DNA of 37,983 nt, taken from the NCBI GenBank assembly GCA_018969185.1, contig JAGWYT010000014.1, positions 1 to 37,983 of the forward strand, given 5' to 3'. The stretch is from Rickettsiales bacterium (GTDB lineage: Bacteria; Pseudomonadota; Alphaproteobacteria; Rickettsiales; UBA1997). The notes beneath the pieces are model-generated. The model was not told where the DNA came from. It saw nothing but the letters and a program-made list of their open reading frames with translations, and searched no databases. A program made the translations under genes and the position numbers. Positions 1 to 9,244 of this stretch are shown here, piece after piece (the first letter of the stretch is position 1; every line of letters begins with the position of its first letter).

Positions 1-116
1 AAAATTTATATCTACAATTCTAGATCGAAAAAACTTTCTTACCCTCTTCAACCCTTTATTATCAACAAATAGCAGAATTATAATAAAAGCTTAACCGGAC
101 AGTAGTGGTTCCTCAT

Positions 117-244
117 ATGTTCATTAAAAATTATCAAAATTCTTGAATCCTTCGCAGGACGGGGTCTCACGACCCCGTCCTAATATTCATGCCCTATTAT
201 GAATTATTGAATGAACATGTGGACTGGGTCAGGAGACCCAGTCC
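117..244. repeat. Palindromic repeat, family C, copy 1 (two GC-rich hairpins)
   Basis: Two perfect 10-bp hairpins stand in AT-rich DNA: GGACGGGGTC (157-166) pairs with GACCCCGTCC (171-180), and GGACTGGGTC (221-230) pairs with GACCCAGTCC (235-244), each with a 4-nt loop. They are bracketed by ATGTTCAT (117-124) and its complement ATGAACAT (211-218). A decayed copy of the same arrangement lies at 18836-18923, so this is a dispersed element. No gene is visible in 1-275. The element sits just downstream of the cyclase-like gene (minus strand) and could end its transcription. Confidence 0.7.
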
Positions 245-275
245 AGCGCATGATTAACTTTCAATTGTTTTAAGA

Positions 276-1307
276 TTAAAGTAAGATTTTTTCTACTTTA
301 ATTTCTGGAAGTTCTTCGATAACTGTATTTAAATATTGTGCAAGCCATTGATATTTTCTTAAAATATTTTTTTTATTTTTAAATTTTTCAATATTCTCCT
401 GAATCATATTTTTTGTAATAGTAAGGGTTCTTTCATAAACAGAAAAGAATTCTCCCTTTAATGAAGGATGTGGCAGAAAATCAAAAAAAGTTTTTCCATC
501 TTCCGCATCAATTCGCCAATCCTTTATATAGCCAAGTAAATTATTGTTAAGATCTACCATAGGAATATTTTTTCCTATTAAACTCACTAATTCTTCATCA
601 AGCACAATACGTGGTGCCCAATTATCTTTATTTCTTTCCAAATCATAAGCCTTAATAAGGGCTGGTCCATAAACCATGTTTTCTTTATGAGTCAACAATC
701 CACACGAAATACCTCCTCTTACTAATAGACCTTTTTCTAGAAAGAAATCAACTACCCATCCTAATGATCTTAGGAGATAATCAATGCCATTCCTATCGAA
801 TTTAACAGAAATAACTATTGAGTCAGAAAAATGACTTATTTGTGGATCATATTCAAACCACCCCTTCGTAAATTCATTTTGTTGCTTCATGCCAGGAAAT
901 ATCGTAAGAGCAATTCCAAGATTTTGTGCTAATATTGTATTACTAGATGATTCTTCTATAGCAGATCTCCATCCTAGAATATCTAAAAACGCTACAAGTC
1001 GAGTTTCATATTCTAAAGACTTACGAAACTCAGTATTCTTTTTTCTTTGTAGTTCAGATTGAATTTTTGCTTCTGCTTCACGCATTGGTCTTTCAGATTC
1101 GTTTTTAGCTTCATCATTATTCTTTTTTTCTTGTTCTTCATCTGTAAGTTCTAAATCATAAACTATTCTTTCACCATTTATTTCGCCAGAAACACAACTG
1201 TAATCTCTATTTGGATCTCTCTTATCAATTTTTACTAACTTACCTTCAATTTTTTTATAAATCGGATAAGGTCTAGTTGGATAAAGTGTTTTGGTTGAAT
1301 TGAGCAT
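276..1307 (-). CDS. Class III nucleotidyl cyclase-like protein, third gene of RloAB cassette
   Basis: This 343-aa protein belongs to the family of small uncharacterised proteins with a FLDILG motif. Residues 55-100 are highly charged and probably coiled-coil. From about residue 103 a domain resembling class III nucleotidyl cyclases follows: FLDILGW (Asp109), FSDSIVIS (Asp162), VRGGIS (196-201) and YGPALIKAY (213-221). In true class III cyclases two aspartates at these places bind the catalytic metals, and both are present here, so activity is possible. Its substrate cannot be read from the sequence. No membrane segment or signal peptide is seen. It lies 18 nt after the RloB-like gene on the same strand and is probably the last gene of that operon. 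By context it may make a nucleotide signal for defence, which is inference. Family likeness is moderately sure; function is unsure. Confidence 0.6.
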   Translation of the reverse strand: MLNSTKTLYPTRPYPIYKKIEGKLVKIDKRDPNRDYSCVSGEINGERIVYDLELTDEEQEKKNNDEAKNESERPMREAEAKIQSELQRKKNTEFRKSLEYETRLVAFLDILGWRSAIEESSSNTILAQNLGIALTIFPGMKQQNEFTKGWFEYDPQISHFSDSIVISVKFDRNGIDYLLRSLGWVVDFFLEKGLLVRGGISCGLLTHKENMVYGPALIKAYDLERNKDNWAPRIVLDEELVSLIGKNIPMVDLNNNLLGYIKDWRIDAEDGKTFFDFLPHPSLKGEFFSVYERTLTITKNMIQENIEKFKNKKNILRKYQWLAQYLNTVIEELPEIKVEKILL

Positions 1308-1325
1308 AATTTTAACGTAATTAAT

Positions 1326-1955
1326 TCAAGAATTATTAATTATTTGCTGAATAGTTTCAAAAACTTTGCTCCAACTGTTATTGTCGGAAACCTTGATTTT
1401 TATAGCGCGGTCAATTGCTCGTTTAATTTTTTCTTTATAATCATTACTAAAAATGGAGTCTTTTAGCCATTTTTCATTTCCTTTATTATAATTTTTACAT
1501 TGTTTTGAGAGAAGATTTATCAGCTCTTTGTTGCTATGTAATTTTTTGAATGTTTTGCTTTCTAGTGGAAAATGTAATAAGAGAAAAAATTCAAATGTAG
1601 GAAAGGAATCAATGATTTTTAGCTTTGTTGTTGCAAAACTTTTTCTTATTTGGTCAACCTTTTTTATAAAGCTTTGATAAGAATTCTGGCGTTTTTTATT
1701 GTTTAATTCTTCTTTATCGCAAATTAGGTGAATTTCTTCGTATTTTAGTATTGCTTTTCTTTCAGGCTTTCTTTTTTCTAACTCAAGTAAGACATTCTCT
1801 AAATTTTTAAATGGTTTATTTATTATAGTAACTAAATCCTTATCTACATTATAAGCAGCAACGGTAAGCTTGAGGTAAGTAATTTCACTTTCACCATCAC
1901 ATAAAATTAAAATTCTTTTTTTTCTACCTTGGTGGTGTGTAATTTTTCTGCTCAT
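1326..1955 (-). CDS. rloB: RloB-like (Toprim-fold) protein
   Basis: This 209-aa protein has the hallmarks of the RloB family. A basic N-terminus leads into ILILCDGESEITYL (about residues 15-28), where RloB proteins have an EGxxTE-type motif. An acidic pair follows in HLICDKEE (about 76-83), then SFPTFEFFLLLHF (about 117-129), which matches the family's SNPxFExWxLLHF signature. RloB is thought to have a Toprim-like nuclease fold and is found beside RloA ATPases in restriction-modification and defence loci. The start codon lies 2 nt after the stop of the ATPase gene, with a GGAGGTGG run about 14 nt upstream, so the pair is probably co-translated. Its target is unknown. The first motif has Glu-Ser-Glu rather than the usual Gly-x-Thr-Glu spacing, which may be natural variation. 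Confidence 0.75.
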   Translation of the reverse strand: MSRKITHHQGRKKRILILCDGESEITYLKLTVAAYNVDKDLVTIINKPFKNLENVLLELEKRKPERKAILKYEEIHLICDKEELNNKKRQNSYQSFIKKVDQIRKSFATTKLKIIDSFPTFEFFLLLHFPLESKTFKKLHSNKELINLLSKQCKNYNKGNEKWLKDSIFSNDYKEKIKRAIDRAIKIKVSDNNSWSKVFETIQQIINNS

Positions 1956-1957
1956 AA

Positions 1958-3286
1958 CTAACTTTCTTCCACCTCCCGAATTGCGCCATATCTGCCTGCT
2001 AAGTAATAGTCAGAGAAATCAGCTTCTTTTCTGGTGTAGTAATCAGTAAGTGGGTAAAGCACTGAATTTTGATTATTGCCTTTTTTAACAAACCAAATTT
2101 GATCACGTCTGAATATATCTAACTGCTTTCCAATCAACGCTGCATTATGTGAGGTTAGGATTAATTGAGCATTTTTCTTATTATATTTTTTTGAATGGAA
2201 AAGATTAATGATAAATTGCATTAGATTTGGGTGAATTGCATCATCTAATTCGTCAATTATAAATATACTTCCCTTGTTTAAAACGTCCATTATTGGACCA
2301 AGATAATGAAACAGCCTTTGCGTTCCTTTAGATTCATGTTGTTTTAAATCAAAATATATTGTTTCTCCTTGAGCAGTTTTTCTTATAGGAGCCACTTTAT
2401 ATTGATCTAACTCTGTTTTTCTTTTGTTCTCTTCTTGAACTTCTTTTGGAAGTTGATTTTCATCAACAATTTGTAAGGTTCCATCATTGCTTATAGAAAA
2501 GTTAGCAACTCTTTGATTATGAAAATTCTCATCTTTTACTAATTGAACATCAATGATTCCATCACCTATTGCTTCTTTGAAGATTTCTATTATTTGAGTT
2601 TTGTTTTCTTTTAGAATCATCCATTTTGTTCTGAAATCAAATGAGGTATTTCCAGAGTCTATGAGTAAATCTTCTGCTATAAATTTGTAAACTTTCTCCA
2701 AAGTTTCATCAACTCTAACAGATTCACTATTCAAGCCTATTGCAGTTGATAAAACTAATGATCCTGGTTTTGTTGAATCTTCAATATGTTGCTTCTTTCC
2801 TTCAATTTTAAGGTCAACACCATCTTTGTTTCTTGAAATTATTGTTCTTGGAGAACCATGTTGAAAGCTTATTAATTCTTCAGAAATAATTTTTTTAAAA
2901 TCTGTAGAAACGACATAACGATATTTTATTCCACCTTTGATGAAAGTTAAATCAAAGACAGAAGGCTTGTTTTGAAAAGTTTTGTCCAATAGAAAATTTT
3001 GTGATTGATTATACTCAGACAAAGGATTTCTAAAAGAATATGAGACGAGTTTTTTTAATTCTATTAAGGCTCTGATAATATTGGTTTTTCCAGCATCATT
3101 GGCACCATAAATTATTGCAGATTTAAGAAGTTCAATTTCTTTTTGTTTTTTAGCTGTCCAAGAGATTTTTGTTTTAGATTTATTTTCTGGTTTTTCTTTA
3201 TCTGTTTTGCTGCTAACAGATTCCATTGATAAGGTCTGTATATCAGAGAATGATCTGTAATTTGAGATAGAAAATTCTATTAGCAT
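1958..3286 (-). CDS. rloA: RloA-like AAA (ABC/SMC-type) ATPase
   Basis: This 442-aa ATPase of the AAA_15/AAA_21 (OLD-like) type starts with the FSISNYRSFSD motif typical of the group. Walker A is GANDAGKT (61-68), a variant of GxNxxGKS/T. The Walker B and D-loop region is IFIIDELDDAIHP (about 338-350), followed by a TSHNAALI switch-like motif. The central region (about 90-320) is the family-specific insert. Related ATPases act as sensors or motors for Toprim effectors, as AriA does with AriB in PARIS or as OLD proteins do. It is the first gene of a minus-strand operon, followed at 2 nt by rloB and then a cyclase-like gene. The upstream 3287-3420 is very AT-rich and free of genes, so the operon promoter should lie there. 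The family is confident; the defence role rests on neighbours and family. Confidence 0.8.
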   Translation of the reverse strand: MLIEFSISNYRSFSDIQTLSMESVSSKTDKEKPENKSKTKISWTAKKQKEIELLKSAIIYGANDAGKTNIIRALIELKKLVSYSFRNPLSEYNQSQNFLLDKTFQNKPSVFDLTFIKGGIKYRYVVSTDFKKIISEELISFQHGSPRTIISRNKDGVDLKIEGKKQHIEDSTKPGSLVLSTAIGLNSESVRVDETLEKVYKFIAEDLLIDSGNTSFDFRTKWMILKENKTQIIEIFKEAIGDGIIDVQLVKDENFHNQRVANFSISNDGTLQIVDENQLPKEVQEENKRKTELDQYKVAPIRKTAQGETIYFDLKQHESKGTQRLFHYLGPIMDVLNKGSIFIIDELDDAIHPNLMQFIINLFHSKKYNKKNAQLILTSHNAALIGKQLDIFRRDQIWFVKKGNNQNSVLYPLTDYYTRKEADFSDYYLAGRYGAIREVEES

Positions 3287-3421
3287 TTAAAATTCAAAAA
3301 TATTTAGGTAACATATTATTGATAGAAATAATATATAAAATCCTAAAATACAAGTATTTATGTAAAAAAATTACATAAAATCAAACATTTTTGAAAAAGA
3401 TGCTTCTTAGTTGAAACTTTA

Positions 3422-5092
3422 TTATATTTCTAACCCAAATTTTTTAGCGCAGTTTTGTGCAATTGCGTAACCAGCGTCTTGATGACGAAACACCCCCATT
3501 GCGGGGTCGTTATATAAAACTCTTCTCAAACATTCTTCTGCTCTTTTTGTGCCATCAGCAAGCACAACCATTCCTGCATGTTGCGAATAGCCAATTCCAA
3601 CTCCGCCACCATGATGGAAAGAAATCCAAGTTGCTCCCCCACTGGCGTTTGAAAGTAAGTTGAGTAATGCCCAATCAGAAACCGCATCAGTGCCATCTTT
3701 CATGCTTTCAGTTTCACGATTTGGCGATGCAACAGAACCGCAATCTAAGTGATCGCGACCAATAACAATTGGTGCTTTGACTTTTTTATTTTTAACTAAT
3801 TCATTAAAAATTAATCCTGCTTTTTCTCGCTCACCCATGCCAAGCCAGCAAATTCGTGCTGGTAAGCCTTGGAAGGCAATTCTTTCTTTCGCCATTTTTA
3901 ACCAATTATGTAAATTTTTATTTTCAGGGAAAGCTTCAATTAAGGCTGCATCAGCTGTGTAAATATCTTCAGGATCTCCCGACAAAGCAACAAAACGAAA
4001 TGGTCCTTTGCCTTCGCAAAATAAATCACGAATATATTCGGGCACGAAGCCATGAAAATCATAGGCGTTTTGTACTCCACCAATTTTCGCAAATTCACGA
4101 ATATTATTGCCATAATCAAAAACAACTGCGCCTTTTTTTTGCATATCAAGCATAAAACCAACATGGCGTGCCATGCTTGCAATGGCTAATTCCTTATGTT
4201 TTTTTGGATCTGATTTTCTTAACTTCAAAGATTCTGCTAAAGTGATGCTATGCGGAACATAGCCATCAATTGGATCATGAGCGGAAGTTTGGTCAGTTAA
4301 AATTTCAGGAATAATATTATCTTTTAACATTTTTTCTAAAACATCGCCAGCGTCAGCAACCAAGCCAATTGAGATTGCTTCACCTTTTTCTTTTGCTGCT
4401 AAAACTAATTTAATTGCCTCTTCATAAGAGTAAGAAATTTTATCAATATATCTGGTTTCAACACGTTTTTTTATTCTATTTTCATCAATATCAATCCCTA
4501 AGAAAGTTGCGCCATTCATTGTTGCAGCAAGAGGTTGTGCGCCTCCCATGCCACCCATTCCAGCAGAAACAATTAATTTATTTTTTAAATTTCCCCTAAA
4601 ATGTTTTGCGCCGCATGCCGCAAAAGTTTCATAAGTGCCTTGTAAAATTCCCTGACTGCCTATGTAAATCCAGCTTCCTGCTGTCATTTGTCCATACATC
4701 ATTAGACCACGATTTTTCAATTCGTTAAAATGTTCTAAGGTTGCAAAATGCGGCACTAAATTTGAATTAGCAATTAAAACACGTGGTGCTTGTTCATGAG
4801 TTCTAACTACGCCAACTGGCTTTCCTGACTGAATTAAAAGTGATTGATCATTTTCTAACTCAAGTAAAATTTTAATTATTTTTTGTAACGACTCAACGTT
4901 GCGTGCCGCTTGTCCATTGCCACCATAAACAATTAATTCAGATGGATCTTCAGCAACTTCTGCGTCCAAGTTATTAAGCAACATGCGAAGTGGAGCTTCA
5001 GAGCTCCATGATTTTGCATTTAATTTATCGCCTCTTGGTGCTTTGTAATTTGGATGAGAGGCGTATTGTTTGATGAATGATTCGTAGTTCAT
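3422..5092 (-). CDS. hutU: Urocanate hydratase (urocanase)
   Basis: This 556-aa protein, the usual length for HutU, converts urocanate to imidazolone propionate in step two of histidine breakdown, using tightly bound NAD+ as an electrophile. It shows the glycine-rich NAD-binding stretch [15 protein letters not shown] (about 176-190), the [13 protein letters not shown] segment, and the conserved [10 protein letters not shown] with the catalytic-region cysteine near residue 415. The C-terminal [17 protein letters not shown] is also typical. Its ATG overlaps the hutH stop (ATGA at 5092-5089), so it is translationally coupled to hutH. No hutI or hutG is found in the window, so the later steps must be encoded elsewhere or be missing. 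It is cytosolic. Confidence 0.97.
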   Translation of the reverse strand: MNYESFIKQYASHPNYKAPRGDKLNAKSWSSEAPLRMLLNNLDAEVAEDPSELIVYGGNGQAARNVESLQKIIKILLELENDQSLLIQSGKPVGVVRTHEQAPRVLIANSNLVPHFATLEHFNELKNRGLMMYGQMTAGSWIYIGSQGILQGTYETFAACGAKHFRGNLKNKLIVSAGMGGMGGAQPLAATMNGATFLGIDIDENRIKKRVETRYIDKISYSYEEAIKLVLAAKEKGEAISIGLVADAGDVLEKMLKDNIIPEILTDQTSAHDPIDGYVPHSITLAESLKLRKSDPKKHKELAIASMARHVGFMLDMQKKGAVVFDYGNNIREFAKIGGVQNAYDFHGFVPEYIRDLFCEGKGPFRFVALSGDPEDIYTADAALIEAFPENKNLHNWLKMAKERIAFQGLPARICWLGMGEREKAGLIFNELVKNKKVKAPIVIGRDHLDCGSVASPNRETESMKDGTDAVSDWALLNLLSNASGGATWISFHHGGGVGIGYSQHAGMVVLADGTKRAEECLRRVLYNDPAMGVFRHQDAGYAIAQNCAKKFGLEI

Positions 5093-6630
5093 AAAGAGAA
5101 TTCTTTAAAATTTTTATTTAATTCAGAAGTTAAATTAGCCAATTTGAAAGAACTAATTAGCTTGTGCAAAGCGTTGATATCGTGATATAAAACAGTATCA
5201 TGTTTTTTAAAATTCACTTCTTTTCTAACTAATGCAAAAACACTTTCAATAATTTTTGATGATTTTTGAGGGCGGTTGAATTCAAGAGCCTGAATGGCGT
5301 AGAGCAATTCAATTGCTTGAATATATTCTAAATTATCCAAAACCATGTTGAATTTTCTTGCTGAAATTGAACCCATCGAAACATGATCTTCTTGACCCAA
5401 AGAAGTTGGAATTGAATCAGAACTTGCAGGAAAGCATAGTGATTTATTTTCTGAAACAAGTGCTGCTGTGGTATATTGCGGAATCATAAAGCCAGAATCA
5501 AGACCAGCGCCTTTCATTAAAAATGCTGGCAAGCCATATTTTTCGCCTTCTAACATTAAATAACATCTGCGATCAGCCACATTACCAATTTCTGCAGCGG
5601 CTAAAGTTGCATAGTCAAGAGCCATGGCAATTGGCTGTCCGTGAAAGCCGCCGCCACTTATGATTTCATTTTCGTTTAAAACAATTGGATTATCAGTTAC
5701 TGAATTTAATTCAATTTCAATTGTTTCTTTGACATGAAGCCAAGCGTTTCTAGATGCGCCGTGAATTTGTGGAACGCAGCGTAGCGAATAAGGATCTTGA
5801 ACTTTTTTACAATTAAGGTGTGAAGCATTGAGTTTAGAGCCTTTAAGAATTTCTGAAATTCTATGAGCAACTAATTTATTACCAATAAAAGGACGAATCT
5901 TGTGAAGGCGCGCGTCAAAAGGTTTTACGGATCCTTTAACTGCATCAATAGTTATTGCGGCAATTAAATCAGCTTGTTCTAAAAGATTATGAAAACGGTA
6001 TAATCCAAAGGCACCAAAGCTTGCCATGAATTGCGTGCCATTAATTAATGCCAAACCTTCTTTTGGCTGAAGTGCAAGTGGCTTAATTTTATTTTTAGCA
6101 AAAAATTCTGCGGTGTTAAATTTTTTACCTTTTACAAAAACTTCTCCAAGTCCAATTAATGGCAAGAATAAATGTGACAATGGTGCTAAGTCTCCCGATG
6201 CACCAACAGAGCCTTTTTCGGGCACAATTGGAATTATATCTTTTTCAATATGCCAAATAATTCTTTTCAATGTTTCAAGGCTAATTCCTGAAAATCCTTG
6301 TGCTAAAGCGTGTGCTTTAGTGATTAACATTAATTTAGCGATGTCATTTGGAATTGTTTTGCCAACGCCAACAGCGTGGCTTTTAAGTAAGTTAGATTGT
6401 AGTGTTGAAGTGTCTTTATTTGAAATTACTTGGTCGCATAATAAACCAAATCCAGTGTTAATTCCATAAGTTGTTTTTTGGCTTTTAACAACTTTTGCAA
6501 CGCATTTTTGTGAATTAACAACTTTTTCTATAGCTGCTTTTGAAAGCTCTAATTTAAGCTCGCCATGAAGTATTTTAAATAATTTTTGAATCGATAAATT
6601 TTCTGAACCAAGTTGAAAATATTTTGTCAT
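5089..6630 (-). CDS. hutH: Histidine ammonia-lyase
   Basis: This protein deaminates histidine to urocanate, the first step of the Hut pathway. The Ala-Ser-Gly triad that cyclises to the MIO cofactor lies in [14 protein letters not shown], with Ala144-Ser145-Gly146 when counted from the ATG at 6630. That nearly matches the position known in Pseudomonas putida HutH (142-144). The frame is open to 6681, giving 17 more residues rich in Lys and Ile. I chose 6630 because it gives a 513-aa protein of normal length and normal motif position. Further family motifs are [16 protein letters not shown] and the QEDHVSMGS region. It is first in the hutH-hutU pair, with a 4-nt overlap. A palindromic repeat (6677-6775) separates it from the aldehyde dehydrogenase gene upstream. 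Confidence 0.95.
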   Translation of the reverse strand: MTKYFQLGSENLSIQKLFKILHGELKLELSKAAIEKVVNSQKCVAKVVKSQKTTYGINTGFGLLCDQVISNKDTSTLQSNLLKSHAVGVGKTIPNDIAKLMLITKAHALAQGFSGISLETLKRIIWHIEKDIIPIVPEKGSVGASGDLAPLSHLFLPLIGLGEVFVKGKKFNTAEFFAKNKIKPLALQPKEGLALINGTQFMASFGAFGLYRFHNLLEQADLIAAITIDAVKGSVKPFDARLHKIRPFIGNKLVAHRISEILKGSKLNASHLNCKKVQDPYSLRCVPQIHGASRNAWLHVKETIEIELNSVTDNPIVLNENEIISGGGFHGQPIAMALDYATLAAAEIGNVADRRCYLMLEGEKYGLPAFLMKGAGLDSGFMIPQYTTAALVSENKSLCFPASSDSIPTSLGQEDHVSMGSISARKFNMVLDNLEYIQAIELLYAIQALEFNRPQKSSKIIESVFALVRKEVNFKKHDTVLYHDINALHKLISSFKLANLTSELNKNFKEFSL

Positions 6631-6676
6631 AATTTTGTTAATCGTTATTTTTTTTATTCCTTTAATAGAATATTCT

Positions 6677-6775
6677 AACAAATCTTATCCGCTGGTTGAG
6701 CTTGTGACAAACCAAGGATAAGATTTGTTGTAAAGCTTCTCTTGGTTTCGACTTCGCGGGAACCAGCGAGAAGCT
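6677..6775. repeat. Bipartite hairpin repeat, family A, copy 1
   Basis: Two hairpins lie side by side. The first has 14-bp perfect arms (6677-6690 with 6716-6729, core ATCTTATCC/GGATAAGAT). The second pairs AGCTTCTC (6734-6741) with GAGAAGCT (6768-6775). Between the arms lie parts of a conserved core, CGCTGGTTGAGCTTGTG and CTTGGTTTCGACTTCG. Other copies are at 11169-11280, 12866-12984, 18675-18798 and 36932-37044. The last arm overlaps the TAG stop of the aldehyde dehydrogenase gene (6776-6774), so it probably ends that transcript before hutH. Confidence 0.85.
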
Positions 6776-8210
6776 AAAACCCAATATGCAAAGCCTTAAT
6801 CTGGCAGAATTCCATAATTCCTAAATGTGATCCTTCCTTGCCAAATCCTGAATGTTTAATGCCGCCAAATGGCGCAACTTCTGTAGCAAATGAGCATTCA
6901 TTAATTGCGACCATGCCATATTGCAAGGCAGCAGAAACACGAAATATTCTGCTATTATCATTAGTATAAATATAAGAGCCAAGACCATATTCGGTTTTAT
7001 TGGCCAATCTTATAACTTCTTCTTCGCTTTTGAATTTATAAATTGCGGCAACGGGTCCAAATATTTCTTCATTTGCAATATCCATATTATGTGTAACTTT
7101 GGTTAAAACTGTAGCGGGGAAAAATTTACCCTTCATTTTCTTACCACCAATTTCACATTTGGCGCCAAGCTTTAGGGCATTTGCAATTAATCTTTCAATT
7201 TTATTTAAAGCTGCTTTTGATATAAGTGGTCCAAGCTTTGATGAAGGATCAAAACCATCACCAACTTTTAATTTTTTTACTTCAGATAAAAATTTCTTTA
7301 AGAATTTATCATGAATTTTTTCAGCAACAAAAATACGATTTACGCAAGTGCAAGCCTGTCCAGCATTTCTAAATTTTGCATGAATTAATCCTGCAATTGC
7401 TTTTTCTAAATCAGCATCATCAAAAATTATAAAAGGTGCATTGCCGCCAAGTTCCATCGCAGTGCGTTTTAAATCATTAGAGCATTGTTCGCTTAATAAT
7501 TTTCCAACTTTAGTTGAACCAGTAAAACTAATTTTACGCACAAAATTATTCTTGCAAAATTCTTTACCAATTGCACTGGCATCTCCTGTAATAACATTAA
7601 AAACACCATCAGGAAAGCCAGCTTCTTGTGCTAAATGAGCAAGAGCCAAAGCAGAGAATGGTGTTAATTCTGATGGTTTAAGAACAATAGTGCAGCCCGC
7701 AGCAATTGCAGCAGCAGCTTTTCTTGTAATCATTGCTGAAGGAAAATTCCATGGTGTAATTGCAGCAATAACGCCAATTGGTTCTGGCATGGTGATAATT
7801 TTCTGATTATTTTTTGGAGCTAAAATTAATTCACCATTAATTCTTTTTGCCTCTTCGGAAAACCATTCAACAAAACTTGCACCGTAAAGAATTTCGCCCT
7901 TTGCCTCAACTAAGGGTTTTCCTTGTTCTGTGGTCAGAATTTCCGCTAAATCAGCTTGGTTTTTTATAATTAATTCATACCAATTATATAAAATTTTTGC
8001 TCTTTCTTTGCCAGTTAATTTTGACCATTTATGAAAAGCTACTAAGGCAGAATCTATGGCGTCTCTTGCCTCAACATCATCACAATTATTTATATTACCA
8101 ATTAATTCTTCATTGCTTGGATTAAAAACTGGTAGAGTTTTTTTTGTGTGAATCCATTTGCCATCAATAAATGACTTCTCACGAAACAGTGATTTGTTTT
8201 TTAATTGCAT
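6774..8210 (-). CDS. gabD: NAD(P)-dependent succinate-semialdehyde dehydrogenase family protein
   Basis: This 478-aa protein of the aldehyde dehydrogenase superfamily resembles GabD-type succinate-semialdehyde dehydrogenases. It shows TPWNFPSAMITRKAAAA (about 152-168), FTGSTKVGK (cofactor pocket), ELGGNAP with catalytic Glu253, and NAGQACTCVNR with nucleophile Cys287. EIFGPV and the C-terminal GGIKHSGFGKEGS follow. GabD oxidises succinate semialdehyde to succinate, linking GABA or glutamate breakdown to the TCA cycle. The second Cys two residues after the nucleophile is typical of the SSADH group. It lies upstream of hutHU on the same strand but is separated by a strong palindromic repeat, so it may be its own unit. 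The exact aldehyde substrate is not proven by sequence. It is divergent from the pilin-like gene. Confidence 0.88.
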   Translation of the reverse strand: MQLKNKSLFREKSFIDGKWIHTKKTLPVFNPSNEELIGNINNCDDVEARDAIDSALVAFHKWSKLTGKERAKILYNWYELIIKNQADLAEILTTEQGKPLVEAKGEILYGASFVEWFSEEAKRINGELILAPKNNQKIITMPEPIGVIAAITPWNFPSAMITRKAAAAIAAGCTIVLKPSELTPFSALALAHLAQEAGFPDGVFNVITGDASAIGKEFCKNNFVRKISFTGSTKVGKLLSEQCSNDLKRTAMELGGNAPFIIFDDADLEKAIAGLIHAKFRNAGQACTCVNRIFVAEKIHDKFLKKFLSEVKKLKVGDGFDPSSKLGPLISKAALNKIERLIANALKLGAKCEIGGKKMKGKFFPATVLTKVTHNMDIANEEIFGPVAAIYKFKSEEEVIRLANKTEYGLGSYIYTNDNSRIFRVSAALQYGMVAINECSFATEVAPFGGIKHSGFGKEGSHLGIMEFCQIKALHIGF

Positions 8211-8265
8211 GTTAATTTGTTTTTGGTTTTTGTTACGTTTACTAATTAATTAACTAAATTAAATA

Positions 8266-9123
8266 ATGAATAAAAATAAAGCTTTTTCGTTAGTTGAGAT
8301 TGCGGTTGTTGTGATTATTATCATGATAATGCTAATTGGAATTTTCTCAGCCCTTAGTTTTTTTGATAATTACAAATTAAGTGCCGCACAAAAATTAACT
8401 TCTAATTCTCCAGTTGATAAAATTGAAGATCTTTCCTTATGGCTTGAGCCAACAATGCAGAACAGTTTTACTTCGGTGACCAATGGTAAGAATGTTGAAG
8501 ATAAAGATATTATCTCTTCGTGGAATGATAATAATAGTCAGACAATTCAGAAAAATAATTTTTCGCAAGGCACGGATTCTAAGCGTCCAAGCTATGTTAG
8601 AAAAGGAATTGGTAATTTACCTTCATTATTATTTTCTGGCGATAATTATCTTGAAACCACAGTATTTCCAATTGTTGCGCGAAAAAATGCTTATACAATA
8701 ATTGTGGTATTTCAGCAAAATGATAATAGCGGATCACAAACTGTATTTTATCAAGGTGGTTCAAGCTGTAATGGCAGTTATGCTGGGGTTAGCTTGGCAT
8801 CTGATTATATTAACGGTTTTGCTTGTGGATCTCAAAATAGTCAAGCATCCACTTATAATACGAATAAGCCTTACGCCGTAATTTACAGGGTTGATGCTTC
8901 ACAAAGTGACAATGTTACAATCTATGTGAATGGTGAAAAATATGGACCGGTTGCAAAAACTATTGATATTGAAGCAGTTAGCAGCGCAATTGGATATAGT
9001 GGAACAAGCAGCTATTTTAAAGGTATGATCTCAGAAGTTATTGTTTACATTCATCCACTAAATGATGTTGAGATTACGGATATTAGAGATTATTTGCGTG
9101 GGAAATATGGCTTCGGGGCATAA
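8266..9123 (+). CDS. Pilin-like protein with type IV prepilin leader and LamG-like domain
   Basis: The N-terminus is a class III (type IV pilin) leader: the short basic MNKNKA, then FSLVEIAVVVIIIMIMLIGI, with the +5 Glu conserved. The cleavage site is Ala-Phe instead of the usual Gly-Phe. After the hydrophobic helix (to about residue 32) comes a linker. About residues 90-280 then look like a concanavalin/LamG-type beta sandwich: TIIVVFQQND, VTIYVNGEKYG, a FKGMISEVIVY strand and a terminal DIRDYLRGKYG. Such pilin-LamG fusions suggest an adhesin or minor pseudopilin on a type IV pilus or type II secretion fibre. No other pilus gene is in the window. It is transcribed alone and ends in a palindromic repeat shared with convergent icd. 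The leader is clear; the LamG call is by pattern. Confidence 0.75.
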   Translation: MNKNKAFSLVEIAVVVIIIMIMLIGIFSALSFFDNYKLSAAQKLTSNSPVDKIEDLSLWLEPTMQNSFTSVTNGKNVEDKDIISSWNDNNSQTIQKNNFSQGTDSKRPSYVRKGIGNLPSLLFSGDNYLETTVFPIVARKNAYTIIVVFQQNDNSGSQTVFYQGGSSCNGSYAGVSLASDYINGFACGSQNSQASTYNTNKPYAVIYRVDASQSDNVTIYVNGEKYGPVAKTIDIEAVSSAIGYSGTSSYFKGMISEVIVYIHPLNDVEITDIRDYLRGKYGFGA

Positions 9124-9244
9124 ATCCTACCTTTTGCTTCGAATTTTGTCGTTAGTTTATAGTTTTAGCTCAGTCATGTATTGGTGATACAATCCGTTCG
9201 CTAAAACTATAAACTGCCTAAAAATTCTTTGCAAAAGCGGATTT
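9122..9244. repeat. Nested palindromic repeat, family B, copy 1 (between convergent genes)
   Basis: This cruciform-like element has nested arms: AAATCC (9122-9127) with GGATTT (9239-9244), CTTTTGC with GCAAAAG, GAATTTT with AAAATTC, and GTTTATAGTTTTAGC with GCTAAAACTATAAAC around a TGTAT/ATACA tip. A second copy lies at 30993-31137 with different but again complementary arms. Its ends overlap the stop codons of both the pilin-like gene (9121-9123) and icd (9245-9243), so it probably serves as a bidirectional terminator. Confidence 0.85.

Noticed and set aside
6631-6681. Longer hutH start at 6681
   Set aside because: The additional 17 residues do not fit HutH, and the MIO triad falls in the normal place only when counting from 6630.
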